This document shows, one piece after another, positions 53,029-64,000 of a DNA stretch of 64,000 bases. Position numbers and translations under genes: made by a program. Position 1 is the first letter of the stretch; every line of letters begins with the position of its first letter. The DNA lies in NCBI GenBank assembly GCA_001910725.1, contig MJGA01000012.1:558001-622000 (forward strand), read 5' to 3'. The DNA comes from Phanerodontia chrysosporium. Its lineage: Eukaryota; Basidiomycota; Agaricomycetes; Polyporales; Phanerochaetaceae. The notes beneath the pieces are model-generated. The model made no database searches, was not told the origin of the DNA, and saw only the letters and a program-made list of their open reading frames with translations.

Positions 53029-54899
53029 GACAGTAGATAGATCGAAGGCGCGCACTCGAGGTACTGAAGGTCAAGAAGTGCACTGTGGACGGCTCCGCCA
53101 GCTGGCCTTGTGGCTGACAGGCATGTTTGAAATCATTCTCTGATGCTGGTGCAGTGAGAAGACGAATGCAGCATGTTACTTCTCGTACAAGCGCAGTCCT
53201 GCTGTTGTGGATTACATGAAATCCAGATAAACTCGCAAAGGCACTCGAAGCGTACCGTCCGGTCCGCTACATCCCTGAGCTCCAGAGCGAGCTTCTCAGT
53301 TGTCATAACCATGACAACCTTTCCAAGCAGCACCAGTGGCGCATAGACGAAGCGAAGTGTCCCCTTCCTCCTTCCACGAGCTGGAACATGTGCGGACGGC
53401 CGCCAAAAGTGGGGACGAGATGCGGTCCTGTACGCCAGAGCCTTTGTCGAGACTGCATTCGTTCATTGTCGTTGTCATGCGAGAATATTCAGGAGTACAG
53501 CCGAAGCTGTGTGGAGAGGATTGTTGTGGACGCGGAAGAAGTTCCAAACGCTTGTTGCAGGGGCGCCTTCGGGCTACGCGTCGAGCTCACCGCTTGACCT
53601 CGTACCGCAACCATGCCTACGGTTGAACGCCTCGAAAGCTCGGCGAGAGCTCTGGTTTACAAGACCGAATCATCTTTCCGACATCTTGTGATTGCCCACG
53701 ACTTTGTGACTTCATCCATGCTCGTTATTTCACCCCATCTGAAGTGTATCGCTGGCACTGGTGCTCTCTAGGCGAGATTACGGGCATTACGACCTGTGGT
53801 CGACTTGTCCTCGATTTCACAGACCCTGACCCGCGACGCGGCGCGCGTGTTGCTTGCTACGACCAGGACGGTGGAGCGAGGTTGCCCAATAAACGTGGGA
53901 GACACTGTCGCGGTGTTGTACGTCCAGACGAAGATGTCCTTGGACGGAAGTATTAGTATAAGAGTGCAGGACAACCGGTATATAAAGGTGAGCCTTTTGG
54001 CATCGTACTCTGTAAGCAGCCTTGACACGTTGAAATAGTTCCTTCCCCATATGCTTCTGGACCTACTGGCAACGAGCGACTTACTCTGGGGACCTCGAGC
54101 AACAATGTGTCGTGCACCGGATTGGGACAAGACTGAGAACCCGAAGCAGTGCGCGGTCACATTGCCTGGGCTCTTCGCGTAACTTGGCCACATACTCTCG
54201 CCAGCGTCATCATCCCTCTCTTTCGTTTCACGGCCTCCGATGGCAGAGACGTTTGGTCTGTGCGCGGGATCGTTATTACAGAAGCCGACAGTCTGGACGA
54301 ACATCTGGATGACGACCCACACTATGGCTTCTTGGTATCGCGCGAGACTCACGCCTCTATTGCCCCTACTTCTGCGTCTCCGGCATCTGCGAGTCGTCTG
54401 CGCGGAGGGTTGCTCTGACGCTTGTCTTCGTGCACTCGAACACAAGGTCGCGCGGGTCGTGCAAGGACACTCGGCAGTGGTCACTCGCGAGCTGGAGAGA
54501 TGTATAACGGTGGTCGTACGATGGTGTAGCTGGATTCTGTGCAAGACAGCAGGTGCGCATTGAACCTTCTACCACTACGCTCTGCGCTGAGCAATACTCC
54601 TCTACAGGCCTAGCGTCTGCTACGATGTGATGTTGGTGCTCCGTGTTGAGTTTTGACACACCAATATCTCTTGTTGAAGGGCGTTCTATGCGCATATAAT
54701 ATGAATCCGGTGATGCCTTTGCTCATGACATGTAGAGCGTGGGCGGAATATCCCGTGAGATAGTGAAGAAGATTGACAGCGGGGCGATACAGTGAAAGCT
54801 TGGCATACTCCTCGTGATACATAGCCTCTCTTGGCCTGTATATCACCGCAGGACTCTAACGTATTCGTATAGTTCCTCCACACGAACTGAGTGTCATCA
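53029..54899. other. long gene-free region
   Basis: About 1.9 kb upstream of the cysteine-rich gene and of the first F-box-like paralogue (divergent). Only overlapping short frames with no protein-like character on either strand. No terminal repeats or transposase motif seen. Confidence 0.4.
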
Positions 54900-56415
54900 A
54901 TGCCCCCAAACAACCCGCTCAGCGACCCTCCCCCTTCAGGTGACAAACAAGACTCTGCGAGGCGTAACAACTCCGAACGTGCCGTTAAGCAGACCGCAAA
55001 CGCGTTATGCAAAAGCTCGACTCGACGGCTGGTTCCAGAGAGACTCCCGCGAATCCAATCCGTCCATCACTGTGAGTCACCGCGCAGATTATATGTCGGT
55101 TATGTTCATCAGCCGATATAGATGGCGACCCGTGGTCCTTTTACATTTTTTCTCGCTCTTGGGAGCGCCTCCCTCCCGAACTACATGACAACATCGACGA
55201 TATCTTGGGAAGCACGAACGATAGGTCGATTGTGTCAAAGCTTGCTCTTGTCTCGCGGGCCTGGAGTCAGCGTTTCCGACCACGCCTCTTCACGGCACTC
55301 GAGCTCAGAAGCGAAGCGGACGTCCGGTTCTTGTACGAGGCCCTGCGATCCTCTGCCTCGGCATGGCTCAAGACCTACATCGTTCGACTGAACTTCACCT
55401 GCGCCTGTTTCCCCGATCACCCGCTCTGCACAGCGCTCCTGATGCTCCTGCCCAAGTGTCGTATGCTCGACGCAGACTGTCTGTTTATGGGGGCTCGTCG
55501 AAGCTAGGCCGTATCCTGCGCAAGGCGACACTGAAGAGCGCACTGCGACATCTCACATCGTTAACGCTGCGAGGCTACCGGTTCCCGTCATTCACAGTCC
55601 TTCTTCGCATCCTTGGCGACATCTGTTCTCTGGAGACCCTTATTCTCTGGCGAGTAACTTGGTCGGGCGAGCCTCCAGCCCGAATCGAGGCAGCAAGTAA
55701 TATACTCTCTGGTGCCTTCGACAAAATCCGCAAGGTGGAGTTATTCGACTGTACGGACAATGTGGCATTAGCCGCCTGGGTGTTTGCGGCGGCAAGCACT
55801 CGCCATTCATTTGCGAGGCGGGCGACCCCAACTCTCACCCTGTCTTCAGAGACGTGGGCGATCATTGTCCTTCTATATGCATGCCTCGACAATAATCGAA
55901 TACACTGCTCGAGGTTTAATGTGACCGAGAATTCTCAAGGTGAGCCCGGCGGCCTCTAGCTCGTGAAGCAGCACTAATTCTCCGAAGATGCATACACATT
56001 TATTGCATCTGTCTCAGCATCTCCGTTTGCAGGTTCACCTTTCGTGTACTTGGCACTGCGAACCTCGAGACGTATAAAGCGGACATGCATGATCATGCCA
56101 CCAATGTGGTCAGCCGCCTGCATCGCCCTCGCGGATTCGCAAGTCTTCGACGGTCACTCAGGCGGCAAGACACATTCCGACTATCTTCGCTGTCTTCAGT
56201 GGAACACTGTGTTTTCGACATTCACTGCGTTTTCTCGGCTGCAAGCGTTCGAGATCGTATGTGGGTCCGGTCGCTCGCCAAGTAGCTTTCTTGCACTCTC
56301 GCAGGACATCCAGGGCGCAGCCCACGACCGGCACATCACTATTGAACATGACCCAAGCGCACCAGATGGCCGTTTCTTACGGTCGGAGCTGTTCAGTCTT
56401 TTGGGTGAGGACTAG
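54900..56415 (+). CDS. F-box-like protein, paralogue A, one frame break as read
   Basis: Exons 54900-55071 and 55122 onward (50 nt intron; codon T|AT). A disordered basic N-terminus is followed by the F-box-like segment SWERLPPELHDNIDDILGST, KLALVSRAWSQRFRPRLFTA and LRR-like stretches (LLPKCRMLDADCLFMG, ALRHLTSLTLRGYRFPSF). The frame breaks at a run of five Gs (55489-55493): one more G would join DCLFMG to GSSKLGRILRKATLKSALR. A third exon begins near 55986 (DAYTFIASVS) after a GTGAGC donor at 55938. It ends SELFSLLGED at 56415. Most similar to the gene directly downstream. Probable SCF adaptor; target unknown. Confidence 0.6.
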
Positions 56416-56907
56416 TTCCCATTCATGATGTTGGTTATTGAGGTCTGCAACATAGCAATTGAGTGTTCACCGTAGTTGGGAAATGTTGACGGCCAGGTAG
56501 ATGAGACGTACACGTGAGATTGGCAGTCCTGTCCTCAGGTACCTGCATGCAAACTCAAAAAATATCATCTACGCCTATGCAGGGTGACATGAACGATGAT
56601 TAGAGGAGGACTGGGGCTGGTAATGGCTTCCTGGCTCTCGCTGGGAGGTCACCAGGAGTTTGTACCCGCAAGTTCCCATACACAGCCGAGGCACACGGGG
56701 CAGTGTCCAAGGATGTCCTGCGCATTGCTCAGGCCGTACTACCCTGTCCCCTTCAACCTTGTCATGAGCCTGTCCCGTTCGAGACCACCGTTGCTTTCAC
56801 CTCTCCTCTGCCAACTCCGGTTCCGACTCAACAGCAGACGCGCATACCATAGACTTCCTCTCTGACTCGGAATCGGATGCACTAGAGAAGTGTGAGGCCT
56901 GGTGTAA
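56416..56907. other. spacer between the two F-box-like paralogues
   Basis: About 490 bases; may contain the first exon of paralogue B, which was not identified. No repeat or other gene was recognised. Confidence 0.35.
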
Positions 56908-58277
56908 GTGCATCAGAGCGACTGCCTCGAGATCGCCAGCTCATACAGAGCGTCAGGTAGCAATTCCGGTCCATTCCCCCTATTCGTTCAGGCATGGGAA
57001 CGCCTCCCTTCAGAAATACAAGAGGGAGTCTGGTATCTCCTCGATAGCCCCACCCGAGAAAGGAAGGAGGTATCCAAGCTCTCTCTGGTATCCCAAATGT
57101 GGTCTAGGTGATTCGACTTCAGCTATTTCGCCAACTCGAGCTCCAGGACTACAACGACTGCGGCCAACTCTATAGCACCTTGAGATCTTCTCTTTTGTCC
57201 TGGCTTGCTGAGTCCACCAGTGAACTCACCTTCGCACACGTCACTTTTGAGTTTACGCTCTGCAAGTCTATCCTTCGCTTGTTGCCGGCATGTCGTACCC
57301 TACATGTGGACTCCCCCGACGACCAATTCGCACGGTACCCCATCCACCACAACGCAATCCTCAAAAGTGCACTGCGGGCGATAACCGTGCTGAAGCTGTC
57401 TGACTGCAACTTTGCGTCATTCCGCGCTATACTCCGCGTCTTGGGCGACATGCCGTGCCTGGAGTCTGCCGAGCTTTGCGCGGTGACCTGACCGGACCCC
57501 GGCGGGTGGACGGTGCCACGAATGCGACGCGGAACCTGCGCCCTGGAGCTTTCGAATGTATCCGCTCGATCCATATGCTGCTGTGCGCAAACAACGTTTG
57601 GTTGCCCGCAATCATCTTGCTGCACAGAGTATGCGGTATTCGTTCGGCAAACGCACATCTCCCGGGCATACACAGCGCGCAGAGATGCTAGCTATCATCC
57701 GGCTGCTACATGCTCTGAACGCGGATTCTGTCAGTAGCACAAGGTTCCGTGGAGTGCGGGAAGCGCAGCGTGAGTCGAAGCTTGACACCTTCCCGCTAAG
57801 ACGAAATTATATCTTACGAGATTGTCTTCAGATGCATATACGTTTACAGCTTCGTTGCGGACTACATCTACCATACTGGCATCATGCCTACTCACAAGGG
57901 TGGTCGCCGAGATCGCAGTCCACTCAGCAGTGCACCCATATTCGGATGACCTCCTTGCGGAAGATCTAACTCTGCGCTGGGCCGTCTAGGACGTTGCTGT
58001 TGCCGAGGGCCTGGGCAGCATTAAGGAAGACACAGACTGCTTTCACACCCGGGACTGGCCCAGCATTCAAGACGAAGTGCTACCTGTGTTCATACAGCTT
58101 CAGGCCTTCCATGTCCTCTGTGGCCGTAGCCGCACACAGCACAGCTTCGAAACGTTTGCCTCTGAAATCATCAATGGCCGACATCGCCCACATGCCCTCA
58201 GCATACGCCTCCTCCCGCGCGGCCCGACTGGCATCTCGATGCAGTCAGTCTCCGGGAACATACGCTCAAAACGGTGA
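56908..58277 (+). pseudogene. F-box-like protein, paralogue B, several frame breaks
   Basis: Collinear with paralogue A. WERLPSEIQEGVWYLLDSP and KLSLVSQMWSR match its F-box; IRLQLFRQLELQDYNDC, LRLLPACRTLHVDSPDD, ILKSALRAITVLKLSDCNFA, IRSIHMLLCANNVW, MLAIIRLLHALNAD and the final FIQLQAFHVLCGRSRTQHSF match later blocks. The frame breaks at least three times (near 57107, 57488 and between 57600 and 57690). The first two would be healed by one extra G each. With this many lesions it may be a true pseudogene; equally it may suffer from the same base-run errors as its neighbours. The start exon is not certain. Confidence 0.5.
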
Positions 58278-58565
58278 GTGACACAATGCTGTTTCCCAGC
58301 CTTCACGGACACATCACCTCATAACGTTCCTGATACCTGCAGAGCCACAGTGCGCGCACTGCATGGGGGGAGTACAGCTCCGAGGACGACGAGAACTAGG
58401 GTGTCACTGCATCGTCTGCAGTTTCCGTAACGAGTTCCTTGTTTAGGACAATGACTACCTCGATTGCATATATTACCCTGCGTCAAAACTATCTTCGCGA
58501 CAAACCATGCTCGGTCCTCCCTGCGAAGCTTGAACTTCCTATCCAACCAAAGCTGTGCTCTGACC
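58278..58565. other. intergenic region
   Basis: Short convergent spacer between paralogue B and the minus-strand hypothetical gene; nothing recognised. Confidence 0.35.
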
Positions 58566-59383
58566 TCACGCTCCTCTCCTGCGCCCTTGCTGTTGAGCAA
58601 ACGGTACAGCGAGATTGGGAAGTGGCAGCGCCTCGAGCGACGTGTTCCTCGCCAGCACTCGCCTCCTCGTGGGGCATGGGCCGTCGACCCGCAGATCGAG
58701 CAGCGTATCCTTGTGCGAGGTAAAGCCTAAAGGGCACGCGACGTGTGCCGGCGTGAGGGCGCCGACCGACTCTATGTCCGAGCCGCTATCGGTCGTCAAC
58801 GTAGGCGTCTGCAACCCACTCAGAGAGGTACCGAGGTCTTCCTCCTCATCGCTGCCGTAGTCGCCGTCGACGACCGCAAGCATGCTGACGGCCGCGGGCT
58901 GCGCTGCGGCTGCGCGCGGCGGTCCCACCTGGCGGGCATGTCCCGCGTACGGGGGCATGAGTGCGATGTTGCCAGGACGCTGAGTGTCTCGCGCGCAAGT
59001 GCGGAGGCTGCACACTGTGAAGCGCGCGTGTTCTGCATGTCGACATGTGCCGTCAGCAGTGCAGATCCCCGGTAATGAAACGCGCAGGAACATACCCTGA
59101 CATATGCGCGACGGCGCTCGCTCACCACGTGCGCGACTCTGCTCCGCTCGAGCGTTTCCGTGGCTTGCACCTCTTCTGCGAGTCGTGGCGCACGCAGAAT
59201 CATGCGATTGTCAGGGCTTGAAGGTAGGAATGTAGTGCCCTGAAAGAGTAAGGAGAGCATACGACAGCCATATTCACCACAGGGGTTTGTGTCGTAAGGA
59301 GAAGGCGGAAGGAAACCCCCGGTAGGCAGGCAGGCCGGGATGACATCGTCCATGCCATTGACGGTGTGGTCGTATTCCTCCAT
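58566..59383 (-). CDS. hypothetical protein with acidic Ser/Thr-rich C-terminal half
   Basis: A first exon from 59383 encodes MEEYDHTVNGMDDVIPACLP and continues to about RRRAYVR near 59090. A GTATGT donor and a GACATGCAG acceptor near 59035 suggest one intron. The most protein-like downstream frame ends at 58566 and contains DGDYGSDEEEDLGTSLSGLQ, TPTLTTDSGSDIESVGALTP and RRRVLARNTSLEALPLPNLA. The two parts do not join in phase with the obvious splice sites, so the model is incomplete or a base is missing. No family recognised. Confidence 0.4.
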
Positions 59384-60138
59384 GAACGTCTTCCAAAAAG
59401 TATTACGTCAGGCCCTTAACACAGGCCTGGATTGAGTTCTTACGTACCGCAGGAAGGGGGACGGTATGCATGATCTAGGATTGGGTAATGATGGCGGTGG
59501 TAGTCGTAAATTGACTCACTTGATGCCAGGTCCTGGTGAAGGGAAGATATATATCAGAACGGCCTTCATCAGCGAAGAGTAATAGGTATTGTGAGGACTC
59601 TTGAGGGCAGCCCCCACCTAGGAAATCGATGGTAGAGGGTCTTTTCCCCCCTTTCCCTAGGAAGATATCTGCACCGTGTTTATGGCCATGTGTGTGGCGA
59701 GCGTTACATGAGGACTGCATGCTACAACACGGGCCATCAACATCTTGAAGGATGGTGTCCTGGCGCGGAAGTTGACCAAAAGCTGAAGTGCATGCGAGCA
59801 GTTCGGATCAATTGGGATCCCGCAACAGGGATCGCAAACGCTAGCTTCGAGTATATGGCAAGATCTCTCAACCATGACGATACCCGAATGCATTGGGCAA
59901 GCGAAGGAGATGAAAGGCCAGCGGTAAGAGCAAAGTGCCACCTCTCGGACGAGCGCTGACACGTGATTTTGCACGCCTTCGTGGCGCCCGGCGCCGTCGG
60001 CCTGCCCCGGACCCTGCTGCAGGCTAGGGTCTCCTACCGTGACGGCCGGACGCACCCGCACCCAAGGCCTCTATAACCTAGTGCGTCTGTCATGGTGCGT
60101 GCGAACATACACACAAACCTATTCATCATCCACCGGAG

Positions 60139-60186
<48 letters not shown>

Positions 60187-62461
60187 ACTCTTGCCATGAA
60201 GGCTAACATCGATTTGACAAGTACAAGGTTTACGCATGCCGCGGAAGGCGCCCGGTCTTGAAGCTAGGGGGCCGGGAGCGGTGATGGATCATGAGCATTA
60301 ATGCCACTTGGCATGTGCCCTCGCCCATCTCGCGGCTCCCTGGGGAGGCTGTGGTCTCTCGACCTCGTGTTAGGACTGCGTTCTGGCAGTGCGTCAGCGC
60401 AACTGACGCTTCGTCGCCCACTCATACCACGCCACACGGCCGTCCAAGGCGACCTTCCCTCTTCCAGAAGGGCTTTCAATACACGGCGAATTGAAAATAC
60501 TGCGCTCAGTACCCTAGCGTGGTGTAAATACGAGAAGGAACGGTAATGGAGCTGGGAAGTTCGTGAAGCTCCAGCTATATCGAATGTGCGACCGAGACGA
60601 TACACGGCGTCATTCTCACGGTGGAAGACGCATCCTGCTGACACTGGTTCGTGCGTTGAACAATTCATTCACGGCGGCATTTGACTTTGAAATTGATGCA
60701 TGATGTTCCGGAACCCTAGTTCTCGGCTCAGCAAACACAGCCACTACGATTGAGTTGCACTCTGGACTAGCGCCACCCAGGGTTCACGCGTCACGACTGC
60801 TTCTGCCCACCGGCTGCACCAGTGGCGTTCGGATCGTGCAAATGCTCTTGCTATTCTCCCACTGGTCCCAGCCTCCGGCCAGCACCTCCTGCGACGCATC
60901 TATCAACAGGCAGAAGCCTCATCTATGCTGGCATGCTATCCCAGAGACAATGACACGACGTCGAGGTCTCTCTGCACATGCCCTATTGTCCGCCTATGTC
61001 GGAGATGCTGGCAGATTTCTGGGTTCCGGTGGTGGACCGATACTCCGAGCCGGCCATCACGCTGGTCTATCCGTTACCTGGTCCCGATAAAATGCCTTTT
61101 GGAGGTACACCATAGAACCCTGCCTGGCGAAGCTGACTGTCCGGAAGGTGCCGTCATTTTGCTAGTCTGGCCAAACCGAATACGTTCGAGCTGCCCCTGC
61201 GAGACCTCAAAGTCTCACCGGTCGCCGGTGTACCGGTGAAGCTTGACCTCTCGAACACTCTCGTCAAGGACGTGAGCAATCGCACTTCGCGTTCCCGGTG
61301 CAGAGGTTATTATCGTTTGACATCGAAGCACCCTGCAACCTTCACTTTCTCCCACGCAACGGTACCTCCTACTGACATAGCGCGGAATAGGGAATGCTTT
61401 GTGTATGCTCTGCAATGTTGACCTTGAAATTCCTACTCCTCAGCCCTCCCAGTCGTGCATGAGCCCGAGCGTCCGACTCTGCCATCGGGACTTCCACATG
61501 CGGGGGTCCAACAGGTATCAATAGGCATCCAAGGCCCTTCCCTGGGCCAGTGCGTACTCCCGTCTGATGTGGACCTTACCCGCATTCAGCACACGTTTCC
61601 CAGCTTTTCGTCAAGCCTTATGCACACCACCTGATGTCCTATTGCCCTTGATACCTTTGCAGGTCCTTCCGACATGTAGCGGCTGGCGAGATGGACTCAA
61701 CTAGCACCCTCCCATGCCTTGCTTCTGTGCGAGTATTTGCGCGCGCAACAAACTAAACGACGGCCTCATCCTCGGCATCAACGCATGTTTCCTATTGTCC
61801 GCCTATTCAGGGCGGACCAGCGGATTTCTGGCAGCCCTCGGAGTCTCACGGATCGGCGCGTCGTCGATAATCAAGAAGTTGCCTTATTCGGCACAAGCGG
61901 CACACGAAGCGTGCAAGCGCCAGCCTCTCTGTGCTCACGAGCATGACCGTCAGGATATATCGCTGTTTCAGGGACTGCATACAGCAGGTCTATAGCAAAG
62001 TACGTGAATTTATCCATAAGTGAACAATGAAATCTGACCTGGGCCGGGAAATCTCAGAGAACGAGAGGCGGTATCACGAACACTGATGTACCGATGTACC
62101 CCGCACCAGCGAGGGTCATGCTATATTGTGTCCGTGGTTTACTCTGGACAGCGCATCTTCAAATCTCTCAAGCACCAGTATAGGGGATTACACGTGCTTT
62201 ATCGTCCTCATCCAGCTGTCGCCCCTCGTGTCAGGAAAAGCCACTCATCTAAGACGCACACCGCCTCGCGAGCCTGGTGGTATCACGGTGATGGTTCGGA
62301 GTGGCAGGACTGCCCGCCGGGGCTCTCGTCAACTATATATCCTTGGTCATTGTATGCCCCCTTTCTGCATCGAAAGTTCCCTTTCCACCCTCACCTGTAA
62401 CGCCACTCCACACGCTTTGCCACTGTCTCCCCCCACACCTCCGTAGCCAAGTCCCCAAGCG
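59384..62461. other. gene-poor region with a TA microsatellite and a short local repeat
   Basis: About 3 kb with no recognisable gene. It contains a (TA)n run at 60142-60183. It also has two stretches sharing CCTATTGTCCGCCTAT (60982-60997 and 61791-61806), each followed about 20 bases later by GATTTCTGG, which hints at a degenerate local duplication. Frames around 60755-61240 and 61714-61995 are weakly protein-like but unassigned. Confidence 0.35.
60142..60183. repeat. (TA)n microsatellite
   Basis: About 21 uninterrupted TA units. Likely length-polymorphic; no gene function is implied. Confidence 0.9.
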
Positions 62462-64000
62462 ATGCCGACCGAGTATTGCCCGACGTCTTCTCGCAGGCGA
62501 GCCAGCAATGCATCGGCGAACACTCGCGAGGGCCGGTCCCTCGTACCACCAACCCCGGTATGCTTCTCGATTCAAGGGATGATACCTGAGCTCACCAGGC
62601 GGCTGCAGGGCGTCGAGCGTCCGTCCCGCAGCAGCACCCGAAGCAGCACTCGAAGCAGGCCTGCCTCACCTGCGGGCCCGCGGCCCCAGCCACAACACGG
62701 ATTCCTCTCACGTAGCGCGAACCAGGTCCGCCCGCGCGCCGCCTCTGGGACGCCGCTGCGCCGGCCTGGCGCTCCCCTCGTCCCGCTGGACGGAACAAGG
62801 CATGTGAGCTACCAGTATGGCACGATATCTCCGACGAGCGGCACCTTCAGTGTCAGGAGCATGGACCCTGCGCAGGGCGCCACGCCGCTCGGCCTAAATG
62901 CCGGCGGCAATCGGACCCATGTAAGAACGCTGTAGTTGTGAGAGCGCGTGCACTTGGCTGACACTGTGCAGGGTCGCTCGGCTTCGTTTGGCGGACTGGG
63001 TTCTGCGCTTCCGTATGTCTGGTCTGTCACGCGGAGAGGTTTCAGGTTGGCTGAAGACTGTCTGTTGCAGAGCTTCTCAGCAGCGACTTGCGCCACGAGG
63101 TGCTCCTGAGGGCGGGTACATCGGAAACAATGCTCGCTCTCCTGCTGCACACCCTATTCCCAGGGAGATCAGGCCAAGGCCCTCCTTTGGGGACTTCTCA
63201 CGAGCTGTACGTTCGCATCCTAATTCCACCACATGCTCCACTAATCAATGAGCCCCAGACTGGTGGTCACACCCAAGTCAACCAGACAGTTCGTCGCGCA
63301 CAGTCCGATGCTACCGCACCGTCACGCCACATACCCCGTCTGAGCCCCAGCCACTCCAAGCATGGACGTTCCGGCCATGATGGCAGTAGAACCCCCGCCA
63401 TGCGCAGAATCCATTCCAGCCTTAACACTCTCAGAAGTTATTCGGAACAAGAGATGTATCAAGAGCAGGTTCACAGCTCTACGACCGTGTCCGGCAGCTC
63501 TTCGTCGATCTCAGATGCTTCGAACCACCACACAGGCGTCACATTTCAGAACATGCCTCCACTGCCTGCGGAGTCCGCATCCTCTTCTGCCGCTCCTCTG
63601 AGCACGCAAGGCGGCCACGCTCGAAAGCCCTCTTACGGCAAATATCTTGATGTTCCTCGTGTCGATCTCCGGGCGTCGCGCGTACTCTTAGCTCCGGGAG
63701 ACCAAGTCCCGCGGACACTAGGCCCCGTGGGCCTGACACGCCGTCCGCTCTACCTTTTCCTCATGCGCCACCGGCATCTGTGAGGCGCCAAACCTCGCAA
63801 AGCCTGGGTGCTCGAGGACGGACCCCGTCGACGCGCCGGCCCCTCCCATCTCCACGGCGCGTCCCGTCGAACGCTCTAGATCTCGGCACCCGCTACCACG
63901 CCCCGCCAACAGCCATCAAACGAGAGTCTCGGCCATGCCAGCAGCAGCTCACACAGCTCCAGCGACGCTGACCCCGAAAGCAGTCTCCGCTCACGGTGTG
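62462..64000 (+). CDS. hypothetical Ser/Pro/Arg-rich protein, partial at window end
   Basis: Starts at 62462 (MPTEYCPTSSRRRASNAS) and continues to GNRTH near 62922. There GTAAGA opens an intron ending CTGTGCAG (about 62972). A short exon, GRSASFGGLGSALP, is followed by a second intron (GTATGT near 63015 to GTTGCAG near 63070). Downstream frames encode low-complexity sequence rich in Ser, Arg and Pro (SRHIPRLSPSHSKHGRSGHD and SSTTVSGSSSSISDASNHHT). No domain is visible; it looks disordered, possibly a nuclear or cytoskeletal regulator. The 3' end lies beyond the window. Confidence 0.5.

Noticed and set aside
60142..60183. TA run as a possible replication origin or transposon target array
   Set aside because: A plain microsatellite without flanking repeats or gene context to support either idea.

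Overview
The window is nuclear DNA of a filamentous basidiomycete, most likely an agaricomycete (polypore-like). The evidence is moderately GC-rich, gene-dense sequence, many 47-62 nt GT-AG introns, and recognisable fungal single-copy genes: cytochrome c, TFIIF beta, a Dsn1/Mis13 kinetochore protein, Rai1, Naa20 and the PP1 inhibitor Ypi1. Agaricomycete-type BTB and F-box families and lineage-specific proteins lie between them. No bacterial operons, CRISPR arrays, rRNA or convincing tRNA genes were seen.

Layout. 0.3-4.3 kb: a BTB gene, then two paralogous unknown genes in divergent orientation. 4.3-7.2 kb: gene-poor, with a ~0.7 kb terminal-inverted-repeat element. 7.3-23.7 kb: a small three-exon gene split by a 15.7 kb Ty3/Gypsy LTR retrotransposon. 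The element has 1271 bp LTRs that differ by about 7 substitutions and 2 indels, gag-protease, a large extra coding module, RT-RNase H and integrase. 24.4-33.4 kb: F-box, YPI1, an NAD(P)-binding protein, TFG2, CYC1 and DSN1; the last two are divergent over ~0.4 kb. 34-41.4 kb: a DHHC palmitoyltransferase with an apparent one-nucleotide exon, a two-domain protein (phospholipase-like plus fucose-lectin-like propeller), and an Aro8-type aminotransferase. 42-53 kb: FRA10AC1-like gene, GH18 chitinase, RAI1, a decayed zinc-type dehydrogenase, NAA20 and a cysteine-rich secreted/membrane protein, all on the minus strand. 54.9-58.3 kb: two tandem F-box-like paralogues. 58.5-64 kb: poorly recognisable hypothetical genes, the last running off the window.

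The genes form no pathway; this is ordinary housekeeping chromatin mixed with fast-evolving families and a recent retrotransposon. Two caveats matter for any user. Exon models were built by eye from splice consensus and reading frame. Several otherwise well conserved genes (CYC1, RAI1, the aminotransferase, an F-box gene) each need one extra base, usually in a G/C run, to stay in frame, which suggests residual indel errors in the assembly rather than gene death.
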